DNA of 64,000 bases from Ensifer sp. MPMI2T (GCF_004827385.1 NZ_SRXN01000001.1:186001-250000), one strand, 5' to 3'. Positions 9,110-18,709 are shown, counted from the first letter of the stretch. Notes: generated from the sequence alone by a model not told the origin. Numbers and translations: made by a program.

Positions 9110-10513
9110 TCAGTCCTCGCCTTCCGCCTGCCTCAGAGCGCTCCGCGATCCGGCGATACGCGCCACGAGATCCGGCAGGCTCTCCATCTCGCTCCACCGG
9201 CCGTTGCCGTTCTTCGGCAGTTCGGTCGATGCAGACGGCAATACGGCCTGGGAGAAACCGAGCTTTTCGGCTTCCTTGAGACGTTGGGCGGTATGCGCAA
9301 CCGGCCGGACGGCGCCCGACAAGCTGACTTCGCCGAAATAGACGCAATCGGCCGGAAGGGCAAGCCCGGCAAGCGAGGAAACCAGCGCAGAGGCGACCGC
9401 AAGGTCGGCGGCGGGTTCGGAAATGCGATAACCACCGGCAATATTGAGATAAACGTCGTGCTGGCCGAGGCGAACGCCGCAATGGGCCTCAAGCACGGCG
9501 AGGATCATCGAAAGGCGCGCGGAATCCCAGCCAACGACCGCACGGCGCGGTGTTCCGAGCGAGGTCGGCGCAACGAGCGCCTGCACTTCCACCAGCACCG
9601 GCCGGGTTCCTTCCATGCCGGCAAAGACGGCGGCCCCCGGCGACTTCTCGTTACGCTCCCCGAGGAACAGCTCTGAAGGATTGGCGACTTCGCGCAGGCC
9701 CCTGTCCGACATCTCGAACACGCCGATCTCGTCGGTCGGACCGAAGCGGTTCTTGACGGTCCTCAGAATACGATAGTGGTGTCCGCGATCACCCTCGAAA
9801 TAGAGGACGGCATCGACCATGTGCTCGACGACGCGCGGGCCGGCGATCTGGCCCTCCTTCGTCACATGCCCGACAAGCACGACCGCCGTGCCGGTCTGCT
9901 TGGCGAAGCGGATCATCGCCTGGACGCCGGTGCGTACCTGCGTCACGGTGCCGGGGGCAGAATCGACGATGTCGCTCCAGAGCGTCTGGATCGAATCGAT
10001 GATGACGAGGTCGGGGCGCTTGCCGTCGGCAAGCGTCGCCAGGATGTCCTCGACGTTGGTCTCGGCGGCAAGAAGCACATCGCTGTCGGCCGCCCCGAGC
10101 CGCTGGGCTCGCAGACGCACCTGGGCGACGGCCTCCTCGCCCGAGACGTAGATGACGCGATGCTTGCGGCGGGAAAGGGCGGCCGCCGCCTGCATCAGCA
10201 CGGTGGACTTCCCGATGCCGGGATCGCCACCGACGAGCAGTGCCGAGCCCCGCACGAAGCCGCCGCCGGTGACGCGGTCGAGTTCGGATATCCCGGTCTC
10301 GATCCGCGGCGCGTCCTCGATCTCGCCGGACAGCGTGGTCAATGTGACAGGTCGCCCTTTCTTCGGCGCGCGCGACGGACCACCGCCGATGCCTGCGGTC
10401 GGATCTTCCTCGATGATCGTATTCCACTCGCCGCAGCCATCGCACTTGCCCGCCCAGCGGGAATGGACGGTGCCGCAATTTTGGCAGATGAACTGGGTGC
10501 GGGCTTTCGCCAT
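9110..10513 (-). CDS. radA: DNA repair protein RadA
   Basis: RadA is a RecA-like ATPase that promotes branch migration of recombination intermediates. The 467-residue product shows all three diagnostic parts: a four-cysteine zinc finger (Cys10, Cys13, Cys24, Cys27), Walker A GGDPGIGKST at 95-104, and the RadA-specific KNRFG motif at 254-258. The C-terminal Lon-like domain covers roughly the last 150 residues. It is the first gene of a probable radA-cvpA-purF-SDR unit, with a 143-base gap before cvpA. Confidence 0.97.
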   Translation of the reverse strand: MAKARTQFICQNCGTVHSRWAGKCDGCGEWNTIIEEDPTAGIGGGPSRAPKKGRPVTLTTLSGEIEDAPRIETGISELDRVTGGGFVRGSALLVGGDPGIGKSTVLMQAAAALSRRKHRVIYVSGEEAVAQVRLRAQRLGAADSDVLLAAETNVEDILATLADGKRPDLVIIDSIQTLWSDIVDSAPGTVTQVRTGVQAMIRFAKQTGTAVVLVGHVTKEGQIAGPRVVEHMVDAVLYFEGDRGHHYRILRTVKNRFGPTDEIGVFEMSDRGLREVANPSELFLGERNEKSPGAAVFAGMEGTRPVLVEVQALVAPTSLGTPRRAVVGWDSARLSMILAVLEAHCGVRLGQHDVYLNIAGGYRISEPAADLAVASALVSSLAGLALPADCVYFGEVSLSGAVRPVAHTAQRLKEAEKLGFSQAVLPSASTELPKNGNGRWSEMESLPDLVARIAGSRSALRQAEGED

Positions 10514-10658
10514 CGAGACTAGCTTTCGGATATGCGGGAGGCTGCGTGAAGGCGGCCGTGATTCCGAGAATCACCACCGCTCATCACATAATGCCGCGAA
10601 ATACGGCCCGAAAGGGTGTTTTTCGGCGACTGTCGGTCGAAGACGTGAGCTCCCGCGT

Positions 10659-11798
10659 TCAAGCGCCGCCGATATAGCTTCGATGATAGCGATGGCCAAG
10701 GCTCGTCAGCAGCTCATAACCGATCGTTCCGCCGGCGCGCGCGACGTCGTCTATCGCGACATTGCGACCAAAGAGCTCGATATAGTCGCCGGCGCGAACG
10801 GCCTTTTCCGGAAGGTCGGTGACGTCGAACAGGCTGAGGTCCATAGTGACCCGGCCGACATGCGGCACCTTCCTGCCATGCAGGAAGCCATAGGCGCCCG
10901 AAGGCATCGCCTGCCTGAGCGTCACACCACCGCCGGAAACCGAACGGTGATATCCGTCGGCGTAGCCGATCGCGACCGTTGCGATGCGGCTCTCGCGGGC
11001 GAAACGAGCCGATGCGCCGTAGCTCGCCGTCGCGCCGGAGGGCACCGTGCGGACCTGGATGATGCGCGCTTCGGCGGTCACCACCGGCTTCATCGGGTTG
11101 ATCGCGCCGTTGACCGCCTCGCCGCCATAAACCGCGATTCCGGGTCGGGTAAGATCGAAATGGTAGTCCTTGCCGAGGAAGACGCCGCCGGAATTTGCAA
11201 GGCTCGCCGGGACGCCGTTGAAGGCGGAGGCCACTTCCCGGAAGCGCTCGAGCTGATAGAGGTTCATCGGATGTTTCGGATCGTCGCCGCAGGCAAGATG
11301 GCTCATGATCAGCACGGGTGAGAAGCTTGCCGGACGTGCAGGATCGTTGGCAAGCGTAATGGCTTCCTCGATCGACAGCCCGAGCCGGTTCATGCCGGTG
11401 TCGACGTGAAGCACGCAAGGATGATCGCCCCGTTCGGAAAGGGCTGCCATAAAGACCGCGAGTTGCTCCTCCGAGTTGATGATCGGCACGAGATCATTGT
11501 CGAAAAATAGCTCCTCGTTGCCAGGCCACATGCCTGCGAGAATGTAGATGCGCCCATCCGGAACCAACGGGCGGAGTTCCACGCCTTCTTCCGCGCTGGC
11601 GACGAAGAAATCGCGTGCTCCGGCGGCGTAAAGGGCAGGGGCCGCCTGCGCTATGCCGAGGCCATAGGCATCCGCCTTGAGAACGGCAGCCGCGCGAGCC
11701 GTGCCGGATCGTTCGTTCATGGCACGCCAATTGTCGGCCAGCGCCGAAAGGTCGATGGTGAGCCTGTTCGAGGCGGAGTGGAATTCTGGATCGTGCAT
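10659..11798 (-). CDS. alr: Alanine racemase
   Basis: Alanine racemase makes D-alanine for peptidoglycan using PLP. From ATG 11798 the protein has 379 residues, the normal family length. Lys41 in AVLKADAYGLG is the PLP-binding lysine, and Tyr260 in SGATASYGAS is the second catalytic base. HVDTGMNRLG (131-140) is also conserved. The reading frame stays open well upstream, but that part overlaps the divergent AraC gene and has no family similarity. The Shine-Dalgarno is weak. Confidence 0.93.
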   Translation of the reverse strand: MHDPEFHSASNRLTIDLSALADNWRAMNERSGTARAAAVLKADAYGLGIAQAAPALYAAGARDFFVASAEEGVELRPLVPDGRIYILAGMWPGNEELFFDNDLVPIINSEEQLAVFMAALSERGDHPCVLHVDTGMNRLGLSIEEAITLANDPARPASFSPVLIMSHLACGDDPKHPMNLYQLERFREVASAFNGVPASLANSGGVFLGKDYHFDLTRPGIAVYGGEAVNGAINPMKPVVTAEARIIQVRTVPSGATASYGASARFARESRIATVAIGYADGYHRSVSGGGVTLRQAMPSGAYGFLHGRKVPHVGRVTMDLSLFDVTDLPEKAVRAGDYIELFGRNVAIDDVARAGGTIGYELLTSLGHRYHRSYIGGA

Positions 11799-11946
11799 GC
11801 CGGAAGCTCTGAGTGGACGATACAGCAGCAATACATCCTGGCGGCGGAGGCCGCAAACTTTCCGCTGTCGACGGCGATCCGTGGACCGGACGCACCGAGC
11901 ACTTTTGTGCAAGACGCGCAATGATGATGCCGCTAACCTTTGCGCG

Positions 11947-12804
11947 ATGCAGACGATTTCGCAGGAAGAGGCCATCGAGGCCATGCCGCTCAAGGGCGCC
12001 GAGCAGACACGCTTCTGGCGTGATGCGCGGTTCAAGGGCATGGAATGCCTGAGCGCCACCTTCATCACCCATGAGTTTGCGCCCCATGCCCACGACACGT
12101 TCAGCATCGGCGCAATCGAGGCAGGCTCACAGATCAGCACGATCAAGGGCGAACGATCACAGACCGGCCCCGGCGATCTTTATCTCATCAATCCCGATGA
12201 GATTCATGACGGGCATCCGGGCCTCGACGGCTATCGCTATCGTATGATCTATCCGTCCGTGGAATTGCTCGTCGACGTCCTCGAGGACGTCACCGGTCGC
12301 GCCTTTAGAGGCACGCCCTGCTTCTCGCGACTGCTGCTTCGAGACCCGGAGCTTGCCGTCGCCTTCCATCGCGCCCACAGGGCGCTCGAGGGAAAGGCGG
12401 GCGCCCTGGAGGCGGATGAGGGAATGTTCAGCTTTCTGGCCAAACTGTTCCGGCGTCACGGCAGCGCCATCATCCTTCCCGTGGAGACGCGCGAGCCTTC
12501 GGCCGTGCATCGCGCTAGGGACTATCTGATCGCCAATTATTCCCGCGACCTTGGCCTCGACGAGCTTGCTGAGGTCGCCGGGCTTAGTCGTGCGCATCTG
12601 ATTCGCGCATTCCGCAAGGAATTCCACATCACGCCGCACGCCTTTTTGACCGACAAGCGCGTGCGCGAAGCAAAGACGCTGCTGCGGCAGGGCTGGTCGG
12701 CGGTCGATACGGCCTATCATTGCGGCTTTGCCGATCAGGCGCATTTCAGCCGCCATTTCAAGGCGAGAACCGGCGTCACTCCGGGTGCCTTCCGGGCCGG
12801 CTGA
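11947..12804 (+). CDS. AraC family transcriptional regulator
   Basis: This 285-residue regulator has an N-terminal cupin-type AraC sensor domain (HEFAPHAHDTFSIG and the GDLYLINPDEIHDG beta-barrel motif) and a C-terminal pair of helix-turn-helix motifs in roughly the last 100 residues (LDELAEVAGLSRAHLIRAF and a CGFADQAHFSRHFKARTGV end). It is divergent from alr and lies 73 bases upstream of azlC on the same strand. AraC proteins of this type often sit next to AzlCD exporters, so control of azlCD in response to an amino acid or related compound is inferred. The start at ATG 11947 removes an implausible upstream extension. Confidence 0.9.
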   Translation: MQTISQEEAIEAMPLKGAEQTRFWRDARFKGMECLSATFITHEFAPHAHDTFSIGAIEAGSQISTIKGERSQTGPGDLYLINPDEIHDGHPGLDGYRYRMIYPSVELLVDVLEDVTGRAFRGTPCFSRLLLRDPELAVAFHRAHRALEGKAGALEADEGMFSFLAKLFRRHGSAIILPVETREPSAVHRARDYLIANYSRDLGLDELAEVAGLSRAHLIRAFRKEFHITPHAFLTDKRVREAKTLLRQGWSAVDTAYHCGFADQAHFSRHFKARTGVTPGAFRAG

Positions 12805-12877
12805 TCAATTTCGTTCAAGACGAGCCGCGTTCTTCGCATCTATTGCCTTGGTGCGATTGAAATGCGGAGTGACGTGC

Positions 12878-13579
12878 ATGAACAGGATGGATGTCGTTCA
12901 AGAATTTTCCGGCGGGGTTAAAGTGATGGCGTCGCTCATCGTCGCCGTTATGCCGATCGGCCTTGTCTTCGGTGCCGTTGCGGCAAGCAAGGGTCTGTCC
13001 AGCCTCGAGGTGACGCTGATGAGTGCCTTCGTCTTTGCCGGCGGCTCGCAGTTCGTCGCAATGGACATCTGGAGCCATCCGGTGTCTTGGGGCGCACTGG
13101 GTTTTTCGGCGCTGCTCGTCAACATCCGGCACGTGCTGATGAGCGCCTCGATTGGCACCAAGATGCCCGCCTTCTCCGGTCCGGCGAAATACGCCGCGAT
13201 GCTGCTGCTTGCCGATGAAATCTGGGCCATGGCCGAGACCCGGGCAGCGCAGGCGCGCCTGTCCCCCGCCTGGTATGCCGGTCTTGCCGTGCCCTTCTAC
13301 TTCGTATGGGTTTTGACAAGCCTCGCAGGCTCGGTCGCCGGTGCTTTCCTTGGCAACCCGAAAGCAATCGGCCTCGACTTTGCATTTCCGGCGGTTTTTG
13401 TCGTTCTGCTGATGGGATTTTGGAAAGGGCGCGAGACCGGCGCCGTGCTTGCGGCAAGTGCCGGGGCAGCAGTGTTGACCCACCAATTGTTGCCCGGCGT
13501 CTGGTATATCGCCGCGGGTGCTGCCGCCGGCGTCGTAGCTACGCTCGTTATCGATCGGCGGCGGGAGGCCTATGCATGA
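12878..13579 (+). CDS. azlC: AzlC family branched-chain amino acid exporter, large subunit
   Basis: The 233-residue membrane protein has the AzlC signature blocks MPIGLVFGAVAASKGLS, FAGGSQFVAMD and NIRHVLMSAS, with about six hydrophobic helices. With its small partner AzlD it forms an exporter for branched-chain amino acids or analogues. ATG 12878 is preceded by GGAG at 12866-12869. Its stop codon overlaps the azlD start (ATGA), so translation of the two is coupled. Confidence 0.92.
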   Translation: MNRMDVVQEFSGGVKVMASLIVAVMPIGLVFGAVAASKGLSSLEVTLMSAFVFAGGSQFVAMDIWSHPVSWGALGFSALLVNIRHVLMSASIGTKMPAFSGPAKYAAMLLLADEIWAMAETRAAQARLSPAWYAGLAVPFYFVWVLTSLAGSVAGAFLGNPKAIGLDFAFPAVFVVLLMGFWKGRETGAVLAASAGAAVLTHQLLPGVWYIAAGAAAGVVATLVIDRRREAYA

Positions 13580-13881
13580 CAGTCGATCCGAATGTTTTTC
13601 TCGCGATCCTGGCGATGGCCGCGGCGACGATGCTGACACGCATCGGCGGCTTGCTGCTCATCCGTTTCGTGACGATCGGACCGCAGCAAAGAAGAGCCTT
13701 GGAGGCCATACCGCCGGCTGTCCTGATGGCCGTGATCGCCCCGACTGCGCTCGTTACTGGACCGGCCGAAACGCTTGCGGTGCTCGCAACTGCGCTTGCA
13801 GCGATGCGGTTGCCGCTGCTTGCGGCGGTAGCCACCGGGGTGTTCGTTGTGGCCGTTGCGAGAGCGATGATCGGAACGTGA
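13576..13881 (+). CDS. azlD: AzlD family transporter small subunit
   Basis: The 101-residue hydrophobic protein begins MTVDPNVFLAILAMAAATML and has the conserved RIGGLLL and AIPPAVLMAVIAP segments of AzlD, in three to four helices. It starts inside the azlC stop codon. It is the last gene of the AraC-azlC-azlD cluster and faces dnaB, with a repeat element between them. Confidence 0.9.
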   Translation: MTVDPNVFLAILAMAAATMLTRIGGLLLIRFVTIGPQQRRALEAIPPAVLMAVIAPTALVTGPAETLAVLATALAAMRLPLLAAVATGVFVVAVARAMIGT

Positions 13882-13906
13882 GCCGCCTGAGGCAGGGGCT
13901 AATCGG

Positions 13907-14013
13907 CCCCTCATCCGCCTGCCGGCACCTTCTCCCCGCAAGCGGGGCGAAGGGGGAGCCGCGCGCTCTTACGTCCCCTCGCCCCGCTTGCGGTGAGAGG
14001 GCGAGGGTGAGGG
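13907..14013. repeat. Rhizobial intergenic inverted repeat (type B), copy 1
   Basis: The element is bounded by CCCTCA (13908-13913) and TGAGGG (14008-14013). It contains a perfect 15-bp inverted repeat, 13936-13950 with 13979-13993, starting CCGCAAGCGGGGC. A second, diverged copy is at 37452. This one lies between the convergent genes azlD and dnaB. Confidence 0.85.
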
Positions 14014-14038
14014 ACAAAAACCCGCGCGCAACCTGCGC

Positions 14039-15538
14039 TCAGTGCTCGTACTGTGTGAAGGACTGATCCGCCAAGTCCGAGAAGCGTGTGTATTCGGATT
14101 GGAAGGCGAGCTTCACCGTGCCGGTCGGTCCATGTCGCTGCTTGGCAATGATCACGTCGGCCGTGCCCTTCACCTGTTCCATCTTCATCTTCCACTCTTC
14201 GTATTTCGGATCGAGTTCGTCGCGCGGTTCCATGTTTTTCACGTAGTATTCCTCGCGGAACACGAAGAGCACCACGTCGGCGTCCTGCTCGATCGATCCC
14301 GATTCACGCAGGTCCGAGAGCTGCGGGCGCTTGTCCTCACGGCTTTCCACGGCGCGCGAGAGCTGTGAGAGCGCGATGATCGGCACGTTCAATTCCTTGC
14401 CGAGCGCCTTGAGGCCCGTGGTGATTTCGGTGATTTCCTGCACGCGGTTGTCGCCTGCCTTCTTCGACCCGGTCATGAGCTGGACGTAGTCGACGACGAG
14501 CACGTCGAGACCGCGCTGGCGCTTGAGGCGACGGGCGCGCGCCGCGAGCTGGGCGATCGAGATGCCACCGGTCTGGTCGATATAGAGCGGCACCTTCTGC
14601 ATCATCATCGAGCAAGCGACGAGCTTCTCGAAATCGGCCTCCGAAATGTCGCCGCGGCGGATCTTCGAGGACGAAACCTCGGTCTGCTCGGAGATGATAC
14701 GCGTGGCGAGCTGCTCGGACGACATTTCGAGCGAATAGAAGCCAACGACACCGCCGTTCTTCGCCTTGAAGGAGCCGTCCGGTTGCACCTCGGGCTCGTA
14801 AGCCGCGGCGATGTTGTAGGCGATATTGGTCGCGAGCGATGTCTTGCCCATGCCCGGGCGACCGGCGAGGATGATCAGGTCCGAACGCTGCAGGCCGCCC
14901 ATCTTTCCATCGAGCGAATGGATGCCCGTCGAGATGCCGGAGAGATGGCCGTCCCTGTCCTTCGCCGTCGCAGCCATGTCGATGGCGAGCGTCACAGCGT
15001 CGCTGAATGACTGGAAGCCGCCGTCATAGCGCCCGGTTTCGGCAAGCTCGAAAAGGCGCCGCTCCGCGTCCTCGATCTGGCTCTGCGGCGGCATGTCGAG
15101 CGGCGCGTCATAGGCGATGTTGACCATGTCCTCGCCAATGGTGATCAGCGAGCGGCGCAGCGCCAGGTCGTAGATGGCGCGGCCGTAATCCTCGGCATTG
15201 ATGATCGAGACGGCCTCAGCGGCGAGGCGTGCGAGATATTGGGCGACGGTCAGGTCGCCGACTTTTTCGTCCGCCTTGAGGAAGGTCTTGATCGTGACCG
15301 GGTTGGCGGTCTTGCCCATTCGTATGATGTCACCGGCCACCTCGAAGATCCTGCGATGCAGCGGCTCAAACAGATGGACCGGCTTCAGGAAGTCCGAGAC
15401 CCGATAGAACGCATCGTTGTTGACCAGGATTGCGCCGAGCAGCGCCTGCTCGGCTTCGAGATTGTTCGGCGCTTCGCGATAGTGCTGGTCCGCTTGATCC
15501 TTGGCCAAGGGGGCAAGCTTGCGCGCTGCGTCGTTCAT
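14039..15538 (-). CDS. dnaB: Replicative DNA helicase
   Basis: DnaB is the hexameric helicase of the replication fork. The 499-residue product has the N-terminal DnaB domain (EAEQALLGAIL near residue 30) and a RecA-like C-terminal ATPase domain with Walker A AGRPGMGKTS, then LEMSSEQL and VVDYVQLM (Walker B), and a QLSRAVESR loop. No intein interrupts it. It is separated from the upstream ribosomal operon by the rplI terminator. Confidence 0.97.
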   Translation of the reverse strand: MNDAARKLAPLAKDQADQHYREAPNNLEAEQALLGAILVNNDAFYRVSDFLKPVHLFEPLHRRIFEVAGDIIRMGKTANPVTIKTFLKADEKVGDLTVAQYLARLAAEAVSIINAEDYGRAIYDLALRRSLITIGEDMVNIAYDAPLDMPPQSQIEDAERRLFELAETGRYDGGFQSFSDAVTLAIDMAATAKDRDGHLSGISTGIHSLDGKMGGLQRSDLIILAGRPGMGKTSLATNIAYNIAAAYEPEVQPDGSFKAKNGGVVGFYSLEMSSEQLATRIISEQTEVSSSKIRRGDISEADFEKLVACSMMMQKVPLYIDQTGGISIAQLAARARRLKRQRGLDVLVVDYVQLMTGSKKAGDNRVQEITEITTGLKALGKELNVPIIALSQLSRAVESREDKRPQLSDLRESGSIEQDADVVLFVFREEYYVKNMEPRDELDPKYEEWKMKMEQVKGTADVIIAKQRHGPTGTVKLAFQSEYTRFSDLADQSFTQYEH

Positions 15539-15831
15539 GGTGTTTCCGTTTCCGCCTGTAAGTCCGTGAGCTATTCGGTTTGCTGTCTGTCACGCGGCAA
15601 GTCTAGTGTAGGCATGCAACAGTCCCGCGGCATCCAAACGCGTCGATCGCATTTGCCCGTTGTTCGACTGTTCCACAGGCAGGCGTCACAAACGGCGAAA
15701 AAACGACTGGTGCGATTGACGCTGCGAACCGGGCGAAAAGGTATCTGATTCGCGTTCAAACGTCTTTGTGAACCACCCGAGCGCCTGTGCCAGCACGCGG
15801 CGCAAAGCATGCCCAGAAACCCCCACTCGCG
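15539..15831. other. Intergenic region upstream of dnaB
   Basis: No coding frame is credible here. It should contain the dnaB promoter on the minus strand, but I see no clear -35/-10 pair. Runs such as GGCGAAAAAACGACTGG are A-rich compared with the flanks. Confidence 0.5.
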
Positions 15832-15866
15832 CAAATGAAAAGGCCCGGATCGCAGGATCCGGGCCT
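15832..15866 (-). terminator. Terminator of the rpsF-rplI operon
   Basis: On the minus strand an 11-bp stem AGGCCCGGATC (15841-15851 with 15856-15866) and a four-base loop are followed by TTTTCATTT. It is 24 bases past the rplI stop codon. Confidence 0.9.
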
Positions 15867-15890
15867 CTCAATTCAGGTCTGCTGCGAAGC

Positions 15891-16466
15891 TTATTCTTCT
15901 TCAGCTTCGAACTCAGCTTCCGGGTTGAAGAAGTCTTCCGGCTTCAGTGCGTCTTCGTCGACGCCGTAAATGGCGTCAGCGGAGGTCAGGCTTTCGCCCT
16001 TGGCCTGACGCTCGGCTTCTTCGGCCGAACGGGCAACGTTGATTTCAATGCCAATCTCGACTTCCGCGTGCAGGTGCAGCGTCACCTTGTGCATGCCGAT
16101 TGCCTTAATCGGCTGGTTGAGGTCGACCTGGTTGCGGTTGATGTTGAAGCCTTCGGCAGCAAGCGTCTCAACGATGTCGCGGGCGGCAACCGAGCCGTAG
16201 AGCTGGCCGGTTTCACCAGCAGAGCGGACGATGATGAAGGACTTGCCGTCGAGCTTGTCCGCGACCTTCTGGGCTTCGGACTTGCGCTCGAGGTTGCGGG
16301 CTTCGAGCGTTGCGCGCTCGGATTCGAAGCGTGCCTTGTTGGCGGCGTTGGCGCGCAGCGCCTTGCCGAGCGGCAGCAGGTAGTTGCGTGCGAAGCCGTC
16401 GCGAACCTTCACGGTTTCGCCCATCTGGCCGAGCTTGGCGATGCGTTCGAGGAGAATGACTTCCAT
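15891..16466 (-). CDS. rplI: 50S ribosomal protein L9
   Basis: L9 is a two-domain protein of the large ribosomal subunit. The start [19 protein letters not shown] and the [16 protein letters not shown] block are diagnostic. The protein has 191 residues against about 149 in E. coli; the excess is a long acidic C-terminal tail ending EAEFEAEEE, common in rhizobial L9. It is the last gene of the operon before a strong terminator. Confidence 0.97.
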   Translation of the reverse strand: MEVILLERIAKLGQMGETVKVRDGFARNYLLPLGKALRANAANKARFESERATLEARNLERKSEAQKVADKLDGKSFIIVRSAGETGQLYGSVAARDIVETLAAEGFNINRNQVDLNQPIKAIGMHKVTLHLHAEVEIGIEINVARSAEEAERQAKGESLTSADAIYGVDEDALKPEDFFNPEAEFEAEEE

Positions 16467-16501
16467 TTCGATTTCCTTTCAGTTTGTCGTTGTTTCGTTG
16501 G

Positions 16502-17455
16502 TCAGTTTTTTCCCGTCGGCGTGACCGCGATGGTGCGTCGCGTGTCGGTCAGGCCGGACAGGAGGAAGAACACAGCCGGGATCGTGAAGACGAGCACCGA
16601 CAGGTATGCGATCCACAGAACGGGAAGCCGCCAGGACTTGCCACGCGTGCGGAAGTGGAACGAGGCAAAGCCCGAGAGCAGGAAGCCTGCGCCGAACGTG
16701 CCGCAAATGAGGGCGCCGATCGCCGCCGGCGCTCCGCCGAGAAAGGCGAGGACCAGGCCGGCGAGAAACACGAAAATGGCGTTGCGCGGCATCCTTAGCG
16801 ACGACGGAATGTCTTCGCGCGGACGCAGCGACCCCCCGGACATCTGGACGATCCGGGTTGCGAGATAATAGGTGGCAAACAGCATCAGCACCCAGATCGC
16901 GCCCTGCACGAGTGGCAGCGCGAGCGTGAACATCGACTTGATCTGGGCGATTGCCGCGGCATCCGGATTGTAGAGCGGCTCCTGCGCCTTCACCGCCTCG
17001 ATCACCATGTCGATCATCTGGTCCGAGACGCTGGAGTCGTAACCGACGATGTAGCCGACGATGATCATGCCGACGGTAACGAGCCCGCAGAGATGGCCGA
17101 GGATGTCAGACAAAGGATACCAGGCAAGCGCCCCTTCTGGACCGCCGAGTTCGGAGGCCGGGCGCGCGAGGTTTGCGAGGTGACTGAGCCAGCCGGCCGG
17201 AACAAGCGTCACGAGCAGGATCAGCAGCGCGAAATAGGAGGAAACGAGCGTGGCGGCGGTCGCGCCGGCAAAAACGATCGCAACGATCGCGGCTGCGCTG
17301 CCCCAACCGAGGCCGGCAATCAGGATGGGCAGTGCGGAAGCGGCGTAGAGAACGATCGCAAAGGACGACTGTGTGTTCGCGCCCATCGACAGAAGGGCGG
17401 CGGTAATGCCGGCAAGCGCGCCGGTGATCAGCGATGTCCTGTTCCAGATAGTCAC
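16502..17455 (-). CDS. DUF2232 family membrane protein
   Basis: This 317-residue protein is almost entirely hydrophobic, with roughly eight helices, and matches my memory of the DUF2232 membrane family found between rpsR and rplI in alphaproteobacteria. Its biochemical role is unknown. DUF2232 proteins resemble the YybS-like membrane proteins that are also encoded next to rplI in Firmicutes, so the position is unusually conserved. It starts 188 bases after rpsR and lies 35 bases before rplI. No enzymatic motif is visible. Confidence 0.75.
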   Translation of the reverse strand: MTIWNRTSLITGALAGITAALLSMGANTQSSFAIVLYAASALPILIAGLGWGSAAAIVAIVFAGATAATLVSSYFALLILLVTLVPAGWLSHLANLARPASELGGPEGALAWYPLSDILGHLCGLVTVGMIIVGYIVGYDSSVSDQMIDMVIEAVKAQEPLYNPDAAAIAQIKSMFTLALPLVQGAIWVLMLFATYYLATRIVQMSGGSLRPREDIPSSLRMPRNAIFVFLAGLVLAFLGGAPAAIGALICGTFGAGFLLSGFASFHFRTRGKSWRLPVLWIAYLSVLVFTIPAVFFLLSGLTDTRRTIAVTPTGKN

Positions 17456-17558
17456 GTTCGCTGTCCTGCTTCAACGCAGTTAGGGGTCGAGTAAGGCCCC
17501 AACATGGGATTTTGGCGCATGCGCCGGTTTCCGATCCGCGCCCACCGCGGAAGGGAGA

Positions 17559-17595
17559 GAGGCAAGGCACTCACGGTGCGGAAATGCCTTGCCTC
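17559..17595. repeat. Inverted repeat between rpsR and the DUF2232 gene
   Basis: GAGGCAAGGCA (17559-17569) pairs perfectly with TGCCTTGCCTC (17585-17595) across a 15-base loop. There is no T-run, so an RNA processing or attenuation hairpin within the operon is more likely than full termination. Confidence 0.6.
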
Positions 17596-17643
17596 GAGGT
17601 CAGCTTCCGTCGAGTCAAGCGACTGACGGAGAGTCAGTTCGCC

Positions 17644-17892
17644 TTACGAGACGACGTAGGGCAGCAGGCCGAGGAAGCGTGCACGCTTGATCGCCTGGGC
17701 GAGTTCGCGCTGCTTCTTCTGGGAAACGGCCGTGATGCGGGACGGAACGATCTTGCCGCGCTCGGAAATGTAGCGCTGCAGGAGGCGGATGTCCTTGTAG
17801 TCGATCCGCGGAGCGTTTGCGCCCGAGAAGGGGCAGGTCTTGCGGCGACGGTGGAACGGACGGCGTACCGGAGCGGAAGAAACTTCAGCCAT
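17644..17892 (-). CDS. rpsR: 30S ribosomal protein S18
   Basis: The 82-residue product has the S18 core [15 protein letters not shown] and the [20 protein letters not shown] block. S18 pairs with S6 on the platform of the small subunit. It lies 24 bases after rpsF in the same direction. Confidence 0.97.
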   Translation of the reverse strand: MAEVSSAPVRRPFHRRRKTCPFSGANAPRIDYKDIRLLQRYISERGKIVPSRITAVSQKKQRELAQAIKRARFLGLLPYVVS

Positions 17893-17916
17893 TGTTTTTA
17901 TCTCCTAAGCTTCGGG

Positions 17917-18363
17917 TTACGCGCGGTCTTCACGCGGACGGCGCGGACGATCTTCACGGTCGCCACGGTCCGGACGCGGGCCACGGTCGAAACCGCCTTC
18001 ACGCGGGCCACGGCCTTCGCCGCGGGGGCGATCGTCGCGATCACGCTTCTGCATCATCGCGGACGGGCCTTCCTCGTGCTTTTCGACGGCAATCGTCATG
18101 TAGCGCAGGACGTCTTCGTTGATGCGCATCTGGCGCTCGACTTCGTGGACGGCCGGTGCCGGAGCATCGATGTCCATCAGGACGTAATGAGCCTTGCGGT
18201 TCTTCTTGATGCGGTAGGTGAGGGACTTCAGGCCCCAGTTCTCGACGCGACCGACCTTGCCGCCGTTCGCTTCGATGACGCCCTTGTACTGTTCGACGAG
18301 GGCATCGACCTGCTGCGGCGTGATATCCTGCCGGGCAAGGAATACGTGTTCATAAAGAGCCAT
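17917..18363 (-). CDS. rpsF: 30S ribosomal protein S6
   Basis: S6 binds S18 and 16S rRNA. The 148-residue product starts [20 protein letters not shown] and contains the core [20 protein letters not shown]. From about residue 95 there is a highly charged tail made of [17 protein letters not shown] runs of Arg, Gly, Asp and Pro, longer than in E. coli. The tail is low complexity and probably disordered. It is the first gene of rpsF-rpsR-DUF2232-rplI. Confidence 0.97.
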   Translation of the reverse strand: MALYEHVFLARQDITPQQVDALVEQYKGVIEANGGKVGRVENWGLKSLTYRIKKNRKAHYVLMDIDAPAPAVHEVERQMRINEDVLRYMTIAVEKHEEGPSAMMQKRDRDDRPRGEGRGPREGGFDRGPRPDRGDREDRPRRPREDRA

Positions 18364-18709
18364 TGTGGCTTGCCTTTCTTGCGTTAATCAGCCCGGACTT
18401 CGGCGGCTAAGCCTCAACGACTGTTCTTAAGGGCCGCGAGGCGGCCGGCAAGAAAGTGTTGTATCGAGACGGTCGAGAGCGGAGACACGGGAGGCCGGAA
18501 TGCCTTGCATTCCTGGCGGCTTCCAACGCGGAAACCGGCCCTCCGTTCAGCCACCAGCCAGAAGACCGGGTGTTTCGAACAGCGCGCTTATACGGGTTTT
18601 CCGCTGAAATGCAAGCCGCGATCCGAACTTCGGCGTCCGGAGCTGTCCGTGGAACAATCGCCGAGCGTTGCTGTTGGATATCGGCAACTCTAAACAGCGG
18701 GAGCCGACG
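18364..18709. other. Divergent control region between rpsF and the copper-storage-like gene
   Basis: No credible gene is seen. On the minus strand it is the rpsF leader. A perfect 7-bp hairpin GGAATGC-loop-GCATTCC lies at 18497-18513 within a GC-rich stretch. Many bacteria have an S6:S18-binding leader RNA here; I cannot confirm its consensus by eye. Confidence 0.45.

Noticed and set aside
8967-9482. In-frame upstream extension of cvpA.
   Set aside because: The extension overlaps radA, lacks membrane features, and the ATG at 8966 has a good ribosome site and gives family length.
17559-17595. Hairpin after rpsR as a full terminator.
   Set aside because: It has a 15-base loop and no U-run in the minus direction, and rplI downstream needs read-through.
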